Below are positions 9,219-17,962 of a stretch of 64,000 nt of DNA, in pieces. The first letter of the stretch is position 1. Every line of letters begins with the position of its first letter. The notes beneath the pieces were generated by a model, which saw nothing but the letters and a program-made list of their open reading frames with translations, ran no database searches and was not told where the DNA came from. The stretch lies in NCBI RefSeq assembly GCF_017115105.1, contig NZ_JABXKH010000038.1, positions 47,131 through 111,130 on the forward strand, in the 5' to 3' direction. This stretch comes from Nostoc sp. NMS2 (GTDB taxonomy: Bacteria > Cyanobacteriota > Cyanobacteriia > Cyanobacteriales > Nostocaceae). The translations under genes were made by a program, and so were the position numbers.

Positions 9219-9368
9219 TTACTTTGCCATGAAATCTTCTCATATTCTTTTCATAATCTCATGAAATATAGAATAAACATCAACCTTTAGGTGAGTATGG
9301 ATAAATCACTTGGGTTGGTGATATTTTGCCTTGGAAAATACCCCCTAACTTCTGGTTTTAAAGGGTTA

Positions 9369-9649
9369 TACCAATTCTGTATGAAGATGCAATACCTTCG
9401 CCAAATCAAAAAATGTCTCGATTCGTAGGTTGGGTTGAGGCACGAAACCCAACAAATACGTTGGGTTTTGCTTCGCTCAACCCAACCTACAAAAAATGGC
9501 GAAGGTATTGAAGATGCACAGAATATTAAACGAACCGCCCTCCGGGTTCACAGTCGCCTACGGCGGGAAACCCGCCTACAGCGCTGATTCACCAAGTACG
9601 CCAAGAATAGAGAGTTACTCATTTAGTGCAGCTTCACATTAAATTGGTA
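9369..9649. mobile_element. MITE family C, copy 1, interrupted by a nested element
   Basis: The outer ends are TACCAATT (9369-9376) and AATTGGTA (9642-9649), followed inward by ATGAAGATGCA on the left and TGCAGCTTCACATT on the right. The same ends bound a shorter element at 44366-44488. The left and right outermost bases leave a TA dinucleotide, as in IS630/mariner-like insertions. A second element (9392-9508) is inserted near its left end. Together they fill most of the 535-bp gap between mntH and the SulP gene; no gene is present there. Confidence 0.65.
9392..9508. mobile_element. Nested MITE (117 bp) inside the family C element
   Basis: The perfect 12-bp terminal repeat ATACCTTCGCCA / TGGCGAAGGTAT is flanked by the 10-bp direct repeat TGAAGATGCA (9382-9391 and 9509-9518), consistent with a target-site duplication. 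Inside is a second palindrome around GTAGGTTGGGTTG. Because the duplicated target lies in the end of the family C element, this insertion came later. Confidence 0.7.
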
Positions 9650-9753
9650 TTAGGGGGTATCTAGCTTTCAGGTTTTCAGTGCGTAAATCCTGAAGTATTA
9701 GGTTTTACTTGTCATTGCAAATATCGATTTTGCTCTGTTAACAGCAAAATATT

Positions 9754-11442
9754 TTAGTCATTTAATTCCATCAATTCTTTTGTTTTCAAATCAGCCGCGA
9801 CAGGTTGAGAACATCTTTGGATTTGAGGAGAGATAGAGCAAATTGCATCTGTCGTTGTTTCAAAACAATTTGATAATCCAATTGTTTTTAACAATCCTGT
9901 TCGTTCTAATAGCTGTTTGACTTCGGGTTGTAAACCTGTGAGAATTAAGCGGCAATTGTGCCGTTCCAAGTCGTGGTAAATATCCTCTAAAGCTACTAAC
10001 CCAGTTGTGTCCATATTTGGCACAAAGCGCAACCGGAGAATTAAATACTTCACTTCCGGTTCATCGCGGAGGAAGGTAGCAAAGCGTTCAGCAGCACCAA
10101 AAAATACGGGGCCATCTACGCGATAAACGGCAATTTCCTTACCTAATTCCAGAGGAGTACCAGGGGGAAATACTTCGGTTTCAGGTATTTTAACTAGACT
10201 TAAATCGCTCATCCGTTTGATGAACAATGCTCCGGCTGCAATCAATCCTACTTCTACAGCGAGAACTAAATCAAACAAGATTGTTACTAGCCAGGTGAGA
10301 ATCATCACCGCAAAGTCGGAGTAGGTAGCACGCATCAATAAACCAATGGCTTCCCACTCAATCATCCGCACGCTAACTACCATCAGAATGCCAGCAAGTG
10401 CTGCTAAAGGAATTTGTGCTGCTAGGGGTGCTAAAGTTAAAACAATAATAGCTAAAGCAACGCCGTGAATTACCCCAGATAGTCGGGTTTTGCCGCCCGA
10501 ACGAACATTGACAGCAGTCCGAGCGATCGCACCTGTTGCCGGGATGCCGCCAAAAAATGGGATAATAATATTTGCCAATCCTTGACCAATTAATTCGCGA
10601 TCGCTATTGTGTTTTTCACTCACTGTCATCCCATCAGCCACAACCGCCGACAGTAACGATTCAATACTTCCCAGTGCAGCCAAAGCCAAAGCCGGATTAA
10701 TCAGTTCTCGAATCACACTAAAATCATTCCAGTGGGGAATACCTTGGGGCATTGGTAAAGATTGTGGAATGCTGCCAATTGTAGGTACATCCAGATGAAA
10801 ATAAGTTGCTATCCCCGTTGCCAACACCAACCCCACTAAAGAACCCGGTATTGTCGTATTAATCCTGGGCCATAAAATATTGGCTGCCATTACCACTGTT
10901 GCCAACCCAACAGCAGCCCAATTTAGAGCTTCTACATGGGTTAAACTTTGCCAAAGTCCCGGCAAAAAGTGTTCACTACGTGGTATTTGTAAACCAAAGA
11001 AATTATTTAATTGACCACAAAATATAATCACGGCAATACCATTGGTAAAGCCTGCCGTCACTGGATAGGGAATAAACTTCACTAGCTGTCCAAGTTTGGC
11101 AACCCCCAAGGCAATCTGGATAATTCCAGCCATCACCCCAGCAATCCAAACTTTCTCAATGCCGTACTTGGCGACAATTCCCACCAGAACCACAGCCATT
11201 GCACCTGTCGGCCCTGTAATCTGTACTGGCGAACCACCAAAAATTGCCGCGACGATTCCTGCCACAATAGCGGTATAAAGTCCCGCCTTTGGTTCCACAC
11301 CACTCGCTACTGCAAAGGCTAAAGCCAAAGGCAATGCTACCACTGCTGCTGTTAGTCCACCTGTCAAATCGCCACGCAGTCCACTAAACCAGCGATTCAG
11401 ACGTAAAAGCTGTGGTTCTTCGAGGATATCAGAGATTGCCAT
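9754..11442 (-). CDS. SulP family anion transporter with C-terminal STAS domain
   Basis: A 562-residue protein with about 11-12 membrane segments (residues 25-420) and a cytoplasmic STAS domain (about 435-545). The SulP signature region GLYTAIVAGIVAAIFGGSP and the VNVRSGGKTRLSGV loop are present. SulP proteins carry sulfate, bicarbonate or dicarboxylates; in cyanobacteria the best-known member is the sodium-dependent bicarbonate transporter BicA. This sequence shows the family fold, but I cannot see residues that settle the substrate. The carboxysome-related genes 3-13 kb away make bicarbonate worth considering. It is monocistronic on the minus strand. Confidence 0.85.
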   Translation of the reverse strand: MAISDILEEPQLLRLNRWFSGLRGDLTGGLTAAVVALPLALAFAVASGVEPKAGLYTAIVAGIVAAIFGGSPVQITGPTGAMAVVLVGIVAKYGIEKVWIAGVMAGIIQIALGVAKLGQLVKFIPYPVTAGFTNGIAVIIFCGQLNNFFGLQIPRSEHFLPGLWQSLTHVEALNWAAVGLATVVMAANILWPRINTTIPGSLVGLVLATGIATYFHLDVPTIGSIPQSLPMPQGIPHWNDFSVIRELINPALALAALGSIESLLSAVVADGMTVSEKHNSDRELIGQGLANIIIPFFGGIPATGAIARTAVNVRSGGKTRLSGVIHGVALAIIVLTLAPLAAQIPLAALAGILMVVSVRMIEWEAIGLLMRATYSDFAVMILTWLVTILFDLVLAVEVGLIAAGALFIKRMSDLSLVKIPETEVFPPGTPLELGKEIAVYRVDGPVFFGAAERFATFLRDEPEVKYLILRLRFVPNMDTTGLVALEDIYHDLERHNCRLILTGLQPEVKQLLERTGLLKTIGLSNCFETTTDAICSISPQIQRCSQPVAADLKTKELMELND

Positions 11443-11855
11443 ATTCGGTTTTAACTCTTATAGACAATTTTTTGCTGCACACATAGATGTGATATAATAT
11501 GTGCCAAATTCAGCATAATACCCAAAACCTTAAAGAGCCAGGGGTAGAAGCCCCTTTATTATAGATATCTCGGAAAAAAGTCAAAATTATATTGTCATTA
11601 TCATTAGTAGTAGTCTGTCAATAAATAATTGATGGATAAATCCCCCGTAGAGACGGCGATTTATCGCGTCTTTGCGTCTTTAACCGTCAAAATGAATTTG
11701 ACAGACTAGTACAGCGCGGCGTAAATAAACCACCCATTCCAAATCAATGAAACCCTTACGGTACAGCAATTACGAATTACGAATTACGAATTACGAATTA
11801 CGCCCTGCGGTACTAGTAGTTTGTAGAGTGCAGTCTTCAAGAATTCACTCTCAGT
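11443..11855. other. Intergenic region between divergent SulP and ABC exporter genes
   Basis: No gene is seen. It contains a short palindromic block with GATTTATCGCGTC near 11655 and the heptanucleotide repeat at 11769-11802. It must carry the divergent promoters of both neighbours. Confidence 0.5.
11769..11802. repeat. Heptanucleotide tandem repeat (ATTACGA)n
   Basis: Nearly five tandem copies of ATTACGA, a short tandemly repeated sequence typical of heterocystous cyanobacteria. The same heptamer recurs at 13776-13807, on the other side of the ABC exporter gene. Confidence 0.9.
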
Positions 11856-13751
11856 TTGTCTGAATTAAGTCTTCAATCTTCAGATTCAGGACTCCAGACT
11901 TGGTTGTGTGGTAATATCAACTGCACGAAACCGCAAAAAGCTGTGGCTACTGAATTAAAATCTCATCACGTATCAAGAATGCGTAAACATTCAACGCATC
12001 CTCTCCAGCGTTTGCTTGAGTATGGACATCAGTATCGGAAACAAATTTGGCTAGCGACTACTTATTCTATCCTCAATAAATTTTTCGACTTGGCACCACC
12101 CGGCTTAATTGGTGTGGCGGTGGATGTAGTAGTCAAGCAACAGGATTCCATAATTGCCCAGTTAGGGGTACGCGATGTCTTTGAACAATTTTTGATTATT
12201 TCCTTCCTCACTGTCATCATTTGGATACTAGAATCTGTTTTTGAATACGCCTACGCTCGACTTTGGCGGAATTTAGCTCAGAATATTCAGCATGACTTGC
12301 GTTTGGATGCCTACAAACATTTGCAAGAGTTGGAATTGGCTTATTTTGAAGAACGCAGCACTGGTGGTTTAATGTCTATCCTCAGTGATGATATTAACCA
12401 ATTAGAGCGTTTTTTGGATGGAGGAGCAAATGATATTATCCAAGTTTCCGCAACTGTTCTAATTATTGGCGCTGCTTTCTTTATTTTGGCTCCTAGTGTA
12501 GCGTGGATGGCTTTATCACCGATGCCATTTATTCTCTGGGGTTCCTTTGCTTACCAACGACTGCTTGCGCCTCGCTACGCCGAAGTACGAGAAAAGGTAG
12601 GTTTTCTAAATTCGCGTTTGTCAAACAATATTAGTGGAATAACTACCATTAAAAGTTTCACTGCCGAAACTTATGAAGCCTCTCGTTTGGAATTAGATAG
12701 TGAAGCTTATCGCCGTAGTAACTCTAAAGCAATTGCTCTTTCTGCTGCTTTTGTACCGTTAATTCGGATGCTAATTTTGGTGGGTTTCACGGCATTACTT
12801 TTATATGGTGGGATGGCAGCAGTTTCTGGAAAAATGTCTGTAGGTACTTACAGTGTATTAGTATTTTTAATCCAGCGCTTGCTGTGGCCTTTAACAAGAT
12901 TAGGCGAAACTTTTGACCAATATCAACGTGCAATGGCTTCTACTAATCGAGTCATGAATTTGTTAGATACTCCTATCGCCATTCATACAGGTGATGTGAC
13001 GTTACCTGTAGATGAAGTGCGAGGGGAAGTGCAATTTAAAAATGTTTATTTTGCCTATAAAGATAGATTTCCAGTAATTAAAAATCTGTCTTTGGATATT
13101 CCGGCGGGGAAAACCATTGCAATTGTGGGTTCAACGGGTTCTGGGAAAAGCACTTTAGTCAAACTTTTGTTGCGGTTATACGAAGTGCAAACAGGAAGCA
13201 TTACTCTTGATGGTATTGATTTGCAAAGTTTGAATTTGCAAGATTTACGCCGTTGTATTGGCTTGGTGAGTCAAGATGTCTTTCTATTTCATGGTACTGT
13301 AGCAGAGAATATTGCTTATGGTAGCTTTGAGACTACAGAGCAAGAAATTATCACGGCGGCGAAGATAGCTGAGGCCCACGAATTTGTTATTAACTTGCCC
13401 GAAGGTTATGAGACAATTGTGGGGGAAAGAGGACAAAAGTTATCTGGTGGACAAAGACAACGGATTGCGATCGCTCGTGCAGTCTTAAAGAATCCCCCCA
13501 TTCTGATTTTAGACGAAGCTACCTCAGCAGTGGATAATGAGACAGAAGCGGCAATCCAGCGATCGCTAGAACGGATTACAGTAGATAGAACTACAATTGC
13601 GATCGCTCATCGTCTTTCCACTATCCGCAATGCCGATTGCATTTATGTCATGGAACATGGGAAATTAGTAGAGTCGGGAACCCATGAGCAACTGCTAGAG
13701 AAAGATGGAATTTATTCTGGCCTCTGGCGTGTACAATCAGGTTTAAGATAA
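11856..13751 (+). CDS. ABC exporter, fused membrane and ATPase domains (MsbA/ABCB type)
   Basis: A 631-residue half-transporter that would dimerise and export a lipid, peptide or drug-like substrate. Six membrane segments (about residues 60-345) precede a nucleotide-binding domain with Walker [10 protein letters not shown] (about 424-432), signature LSGGQRQR (about 528), Walker [10 protein letters not shown] (about 550) and the switch His in AIAHRLST. The first start is TTG at 11856; the ATG at 11979 (residue 42) lies just before the conserved region and may be the real start, giving about 590 residues. No partner subunit is adjacent. The substrate cannot be told from sequence. Confidence 0.88.
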   Translation: MSELSLQSSDSGLQTWLCGNINCTKPQKAVATELKSHHVSRMRKHSTHPLQRLLEYGHQYRKQIWLATTYSILNKFFDLAPPGLIGVAVDVVVKQQDSIIAQLGVRDVFEQFLIISFLTVIIWILESVFEYAYARLWRNLAQNIQHDLRLDAYKHLQELELAYFEERSTGGLMSILSDDINQLERFLDGGANDIIQVSATVLIIGAAFFILAPSVAWMALSPMPFILWGSFAYQRLLAPRYAEVREKVGFLNSRLSNNISGITTIKSFTAETYEASRLELDSEAYRRSNSKAIALSAAFVPLIRMLILVGFTALLLYGGMAAVSGKMSVGTYSVLVFLIQRLLWPLTRLGETFDQYQRAMASTNRVMNLLDTPIAIHTGDVTLPVDEVRGEVQFKNVYFAYKDRFPVIKNLSLDIPAGKTIAIVGSTGSGKSTLVKLLLRLYEVQTGSITLDGIDLQSLNLQDLRRCIGLVSQDVFLFHGTVAENIAYGSFETTEQEIITAAKIAEAHEFVINLPEGYETIVGERGQKLSGGQRQRIAIARAVLKNPPILILDEATSAVDNETEAAIQRSLERITVDRTTIAIAHRLSTIRNADCIYVMEHGKLVESGTHEQLLEKDGIYSGLWRVQSGLR

Positions 13752-13775
13752 CTTTCACCCCTTCTTTCTGTTTTA

Positions 13776-13807
13776 ATTACGAATTACGAATTACGAATTA
13801 CGAATTA
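13776..13807. repeat. Heptanucleotide tandem repeat (ATTACGA)n touching the next start codon
   Basis: Four copies of ATTACGA plus ATTA, ending four bases before the ATG at 13811. The repeat replaces the position where a ribosome binding site would be, so the following gene has no visible Shine-Dalgarno sequence. Confidence 0.85.
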
Positions 13808-13810
13808 TTT

Positions 13811-14239
13811 ATGTTTTTTGGCAATAATCAACCAGAATCAGGTGATAACAAGTGGCGTGGCCAGTTGGATAAGTTTGTCAAAGCAAATCAGCAAGAATTG
13901 GCGGCGCTGTTTTGGGGATTGTGGTTAGCAAATGGTGACAGTCAGGGTACTGTTGGTATTGATTTGCAACCAACGCCGCATTTTGTTTATTGTCCGAAAG
14001 AACAGATAGAGAATTTAAATATTAGAGTTGAGAATCGGCTTCAGGAAATTTTGGGAATTGTGGAGAATCACAAACCGGATGTGGAAGTTGTGATGATTGG
14101 GATTGGGAAGGGGGAAATTAAGTTAATTCAGTTTGCACCGGAACCAGCGCCACCGATTTGTTTTGAGCAAGCTGGGAAGGATGTGGATGGGTTATTGGAT
14201 GTGCTGGAAGAGAGGATGAGGGAGGAGATTGTTTTTTAA
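13811..14239 (+). CDS. Conserved cyanobacterial protein, CcmS-like (beta-carboxysome assembly chaperone)
   Basis: A 142-residue soluble acidic protein. The segments MFFGNNQPES, LAALFWGLWL, GIDLQPTPHFVYCP and MIGIGKGEIKLI are those I associate with a small cyanobacteria-wide family, one member of which (CcmS of Nostoc 7120) is reported to chaperone the shell protein CcmK1. I make this match from memory, so the function is provisional. It lies 59 bp behind the ABC exporter on the same strand but may have its own promoter. The ATG directly follows an ATTACGA repeat with no ribosome binding site. The candidate mcdAB genes and ccmK3-ccmK4 lie 5-9 kb downstream. Confidence 0.6.
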   Translation: MFFGNNQPESGDNKWRGQLDKFVKANQQELAALFWGLWLANGDSQGTVGIDLQPTPHFVYCPKEQIENLNIRVENRLQEILGIVENHKPDVEVVMIGIGKGEIKLIQFAPEPAPPICFEQAGKDVDGLLDVLEERMREEIVF

Positions 14240-14304
14240 CGCAAAGGAACGCTAAGGGAAGCGCAGAGGTACGCGGAGGAAGATAAGAACTCTGCGCTTG
14301 TTGT

Positions 14305-16035
14305 TTAGTTCATTGCTTTGTGGAAATCTGGGTAAGTTAGATTTTCGGCACAATGCCAGATAATGTTAAATACGGCTTCGTAGCGATAAGAACTGTTTTT
14401 GTAGAACTTTTTACTGAGATAGTCTTTTAGGGTTATGACTATTTGTGGTAAATGTTCTTTTTGGATGATGCTTGTCAAATTATCAGCTATATCTAAAAGA
14501 CAGGATTCATAGGATAGCCACTCCGAAGGAAATAAATCTTCATTTTCATATTCTTCAACCGCAAGATCCTGATAGGTTTGAATTAATCTAATAAAGACGG
14601 CGATTAGTTCATTTAGTTTTTTGGTTTCTATTTTTATACTTGGGTTAAGTTGTTGTAACGTATAAGCAGCACTTATCAAAATTGATTCATGCTTTGTAGT
14701 GTTCAATAGCCGAATTAGAGTATCAAACGCCTGTTGATTATTGGAGTCTATTTCCAGCAAGATAAAGAGCGCATCTAGAGATGTACGCTCATCTTTTAAA
14801 TTAACCATTTTCCACATGGCTTTAATTATTTGCTGCTGGTAGTCATTAGTTCGCGCTAGTATATCTGCTGCATAAAAATACACCCATTCCTCCTCAGCAG
14901 TTTCAAGTATTTGGGATAAAGTGGTAATTGCTACCCTATTACCTGAATCGAATTTTCCTAGACATAAAGCAGCCTTACAATGGAAAAATTCATTCTCAGT
15001 GGTTTTAATTCTCTCAGTTAAAATAGTAATTGCAGCTTTGTTACCTGGATCAATTACCATCAGATATCTGACAGACATATCGAGCAAATATGTATTCTCG
15101 GTAGTTTCGAGAATCTGAACTAAAGTATTTAATGCTATTGGATTACCTGGATCAATATCCCACAAAGCCTTAGCTGCATGTGAACAAATCACATCATCTT
15201 TGTATCTTTGGATGAAATCAATCAGGGTAGCGATCGCAATTTGATTGCCATAAGCTATGTTGCCTAAAGCTATAATTGCACCTTGATATATGTCTTCTAA
15301 CATCAAACACTCAGTTGCGATCTCATCAGGCTTCATTTGGATAAATTGGATTAAAGCAGCGATCGCAGTTTCGTTACCGTAGCCAATTTTCCCTAAGCTA
15401 TGAATTACATTCCCAGGCGTTATTTTGATGAATTGGATTAAAGTAGTAATTACAGTTTCATTGCCATAGCCAATTTCCCCTAAGCTACGAATTGCAGTCC
15501 GAAGATGAGAGTTATTTTGCTGAATTAGTAGCATTAAAGCAGCGATCGCACTTTTATTACCCGGATCAAGTATTCCTAACTCTTCAGCTGCAAGTCTAAG
15601 AATTGTGCGACTTTCAGTAGTATGAACCAAATGCACAAAAGCAGCAATTACCCGTTTTCTATCGGTTAATTCCAGCGTTTTTCTAGCTGTCTTCACCAAT
15701 GGTTTTGGTAGTATCTGCCAATCTCGCTTATCCTGCCGAAAATAGGCATAACTCCATTTCAGCAGTTTTTCTACAATTGCATCACCCAAACTACATTCTG
15801 GGAACTGCGATAAAGCCTCAGCCGCCAAAAAATAAGCGCGATACCGATAAAAATCGCCGCATCCGTCATCAAAATCTATTAAAGCTTGGATAAAATCTTC
15901 TTTTTGCTGCTTATCCACATCCTTTTGGCTGAACCAGTGGAGAATCTCTGCTTTCCACTCCGGCTCAAAGATGCGGTAAGTGCCTTGATTTAGATTGCTG
16001 CGATCGTGCTTAAAGAAATACTGCCAATCATGCAT
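14305..16035 (-). CDS. HEAT-repeat protein
   Basis: A 576-residue protein made of about 10 helical repeats of 35-45 residues, each with a pattern like GN-x-x-AI-x-x-L-x-x-LI (for example DPGNKSAIAALMLLIQ and GYGNETVITTLIQFI). The N-terminal 110 residues (LIDFDDGCGDFYRYRAYFLAAEAL) resemble the region that precedes HEAT arrays in NACHT-type and other cyanobacterial scaffold proteins, but no NTPase is present. It is probably a protein-interaction scaffold with no enzymatic motif visible. It stands on the minus strand downstream of the HigB/HigA pair with a 112-bp gap. Confidence 0.8.
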   Translation of the reverse strand: MHDWQYFFKHDRSNLNQGTYRIFEPEWKAEILHWFSQKDVDKQQKEDFIQALIDFDDGCGDFYRYRAYFLAAEALSQFPECSLGDAIVEKLLKWSYAYFRQDKRDWQILPKPLVKTARKTLELTDRKRVIAAFVHLVHTTESRTILRLAAEELGILDPGNKSAIAALMLLIQQNNSHLRTAIRSLGEIGYGNETVITTLIQFIKITPGNVIHSLGKIGYGNETAIAALIQFIQMKPDEIATECLMLEDIYQGAIIALGNIAYGNQIAIATLIDFIQRYKDDVICSHAAKALWDIDPGNPIALNTLVQILETTENTYLLDMSVRYLMVIDPGNKAAITILTERIKTTENEFFHCKAALCLGKFDSGNRVAITTLSQILETAEEEWVYFYAADILARTNDYQQQIIKAMWKMVNLKDERTSLDALFILLEIDSNNQQAFDTLIRLLNTTKHESILISAAYTLQQLNPSIKIETKKLNELIAVFIRLIQTYQDLAVEEYENEDLFPSEWLSYESCLLDIADNLTSIIQKEHLPQIVITLKDYLSKKFYKNSSYRYEAVFNIIWHCAENLTYPDFHKAMN

Positions 16036-16147
16036 TGCCTCCTACCCACTTCGAGATGTGGGACGAAAGGGACTTAAACGAATCTTGCTACATAAGTTGG
16101 CTTTCTGTCAAGTCCACACGCAATGAGAATCTGTAAAGTTTTCCGTC

Positions 16148-16555
16148 TTATGACTCAAAAAAAGCAGCAGGTGAAATATGAAAAAACTCCGCGAGTTTAC
16201 GAATATGGTTAACTGTCAGCTTGCGCTGTCCACTCAAGACTTCAGATACAATAGACTCGGTTTTAAAGATAGGAATTAAATCTTTTTGTCGCAAACCAAA
16301 TTCGGCTATTAACGCTTGAAGTAATTCTACGCCATGAATATCAGGTATAGAATGATGTTTTTGCTCGTACTCGTAAACCAGAGTACCTAAAACATTAAGA
16401 TAGTCTTGTTCATCTGGTATTAATTCACCTTTATCAATCAAGGAATCTATTACTTCTTGCGTAGCCAGAAATTCTTCCTCGGAAGTTATGGGACGAGGAG
16501 GAAAAGATTTGAGTAGTTTAATATACGTTTTAGTAATACGTGTTCCAGGGATCAT
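16148..16555 (-). CDS. higA: HigA-type antitoxin, helix-turn-helix protein
   Basis: A 135-residue protein whose C-terminal half (about residues 80-135) is a Cro/XRE-type helix-turn-helix: LRQKDLIPIF, SEVLSGQRKLTVNHIRKLAEFFHISPAAFF. This is the usual form of a HigA-type antitoxin that binds its toxin and represses the shared promoter. The toxin gene higB lies upstream on the same strand, but 226 bp away instead of the few bases typical of this operon, because a CRISPR-like repeat array stands between them. A secondary promoter inside the array is therefore likely if the antitoxin is to be kept in excess. Confidence 0.8.
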   Translation of the reverse strand: MIPGTRITKTYIKLLKSFPPRPITSEEEFLATQEVIDSLIDKGELIPDEQDYLNVLGTLVYEYEQKHHSIPDIHGVELLQALIAEFGLRQKDLIPIFKTESIVSEVLSGQRKLTVNHIRKLAEFFHISPAAFFES

Positions 16556-16573
16556 TTTGCTAGATATCTTATA

Positions 16574-16762
16574 GTTTCAATCCCTAATAGGGATTTTGAT
16601 TAATTGGAACTCAAACAATTTGGCTCATCTTATCATCCAGATATCTGAGAGTTTCAATCCCTCAAAGGGATTTTAATTAATTATAACTTAGGGATTATAT
16701 TCATGCTGCTGTTAAAATATCTGAGGGTTTCAATTCCTAAAAATGATTTTTTAAATTGTTAC
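16574..16762 (+). CRISPR. Three-repeat CRISPR-like array between higB and higA
   Basis: Repeat 1 at 16574-16610 and repeat 2 at 16651-16687 are 37 bases, both beginning GTTTCAATCCCT and ending in AAC, with a central CCCTAATAGGG-type palindrome. Repeat 3 (16727-16762) is degenerate. The spacers are 40 and 39 bases. The repeat resembles the GTTTCAATCCC CRISPR repeats common in Nostoc-type genomes. The last 8-10 bases of each spacer and of the sequence before repeat 1 are also conserved (ATATCT then GAGA or similar), so an orphan intergenic repeat is an alternative. No cas gene is in the window. Confidence 0.6.
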
Positions 16763-16781
16763 TTTAAAAGAATGGTTAGCA

Positions 16782-17084
16782 TCAAGCGAACCAATGATCA
16801 TTTTTCCAGTCATCTTTGTCATATTCGGCATGTGTCAGTATATGGCGAATAAAAACTTTTTGATATTCGTAATCGACTAAAGTAATCAGTCGATAATTAT
16901 TACCACCTATGTTAAAAACTGTGAAATTACCGACTTGATCGGCTGATGGAAAAGTTTGGCGTAACTCTACCAAGTTCTGCCACTCTGCTACAGATGTAAG
17001 TTTGTACCATAATCGAAGGCTAGTTTGTGCATTAGAGTGTTTTTCCCAGAACTCAGAAAGTCTTGCACGACTGATAATGTGCAT
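16782..17084 (-). CDS. higB: HigB-type toxin (mRNA interferase)
   Basis: A 100-residue RelE-fold protein. MHIISRARLSEFWEKH at the start, FNIGGNNYRLITLVDYEYQKVFIRHILTHAEYD in pieces across residues 56-89, and the terminal DDWKND are characteristic of the HigB family that cleaves mRNA on the ribosome. The length is standard and the frame intact, so the toxin is probably active or recently so. It precedes the antitoxin gene on the same strand, the reverse of most toxin-antitoxin operons but normal for higBA. Confidence 0.85.
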   Translation of the reverse strand: MHIISRARLSEFWEKHSNAQTSLRLWYKLTSVAEWQNLVELRQTFPSADQVGNFTVFNIGGNNYRLITLVDYEYQKVFIRHILTHAEYDKDDWKNDHWFA

Positions 17085-17323
17085 AAATTTTTGGTGAAGG
17101 GTATTTTTTCATAGAGGTATTTTTTGGTCGGATACTAGATAATCTTAGCAAATTGCGAAGTTATTGTAGATATTGCCCAACTGACTTTTAGAAAAACGGT
17201 ATTCACACGGGAGAAAATACTCTCATCGGGGAAACCTAATAAATGTGAAGGGTGCTAAAGTACCTGTGTTGTTTTTCCTCCCTGGTTAAAAGCCAGAAGA
17301 TTCTTAAACTTCCGTGAGGTTTT

Positions 17324-17917
17324 ATGAAAGAGATTAAAAATAAAATTACGAATAAATTAGAGCGACTATTGGAACAATGGTTAGTACCTCGTCTGGTATG
17401 GTGGGGAGAATACTTAGAAACCAAAATCAGACGATACAAGCATCAAGAACTGAAGAGTCAATTAAAATTTTGTGGCTCAGGTCTACGATTTAAGCGAGAT
17501 ATTAAAATTGACCATCCGCAAAATGTATCTCTGGGAAATAAAGTCTATATCGGCCCGGATGTCTTATTAGATGGTCGTGGCGGAATCACAATTGGCGACA
17601 ATACTACACTTGGATTTAATGTTATTATCCTCTCCGCAAATCACGACTATCAAAGTAATGATTTGCCTTATGAACATAATGTTTACATTCATAAACCTGT
17701 TGTTATCGGTTGCAATGTTTGGATTGGCGGCAATGTTTTAATTATTCCCGGAGTTTCCATTGGAGATGGTGCAATTGTGGCGGCTGGTACAGTTGTAACT
17801 GCTAATGTTGAACCTTTAGCAATCGTTGGAAATCAACCTATGAGAACAATTAAATACCGTGACAAAGAACATTATGAACAACTCGCTAATAAGCAAGAGA
17901 ATCAGCATATATCGTAA
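17324..17917 (+). CDS. Acyltransferase of the left-handed beta-helix (hexapeptide) family
   Basis: A 197-residue hexapeptide-repeat acyltransferase similar to maltose/galactoside O-acetyltransferases. Repeats such as VSLGNKVYIGPDV, ITIGDNTTLGFNV and VVIGCNVWIGGNVLI build the beta-helix, and the family's catalytic His lies in SANHDY. The basic N-terminus (about 50 residues) is longer than in MaaA/LacA and could contact membrane. It would transfer acetyl or another acyl group to a sugar or small acceptor. It converges with the P450 gene across a hairpin at 17930-17959. Confidence 0.85.
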   Translation: MKEIKNKITNKLERLLEQWLVPRLVWWGEYLETKIRRYKHQELKSQLKFCGSGLRFKRDIKIDHPQNVSLGNKVYIGPDVLLDGRGGITIGDNTTLGFNVIILSANHDYQSNDLPYEHNVYIHKPVVIGCNVWIGGNVLIIPGVSIGDGAIVAAGTVVTANVEPLAIVGNQPMRTIKYRDKEHYEQLANKQENQHIS

Positions 17918-17929
17918 TTATTACACGAT

Positions 17930-17959
17930 AGTAGGGTGGGGATTAAATGCCACCCTACT
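17930..17959. terminator. Hairpin between convergent genes
   Basis: The 10-bp arms AGTAGGGTGG and CCACCCTACT enclose a 10-base loop in the 45-bp gap between convergent genes, placed to terminate both. A similar stem occurs at 30432-30456, so it may instead be a dispersed palindrome. Confidence 0.5.
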
Positions 17960-17962
17960 TGC

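Noticed and set aside
9754..11442. Naming the SulP gene bicA
   Set aside because: Compared from memory with BicA, the similarity is that of the superfamily; substrate residues cannot be judged, so only the family is given.
16148..17084. Treating the mini-array as part of an active CRISPR-Cas locus
   Set aside because: There are no cas genes in the window, only three repeats with the last degenerate, and the spacer ends are partly conserved.
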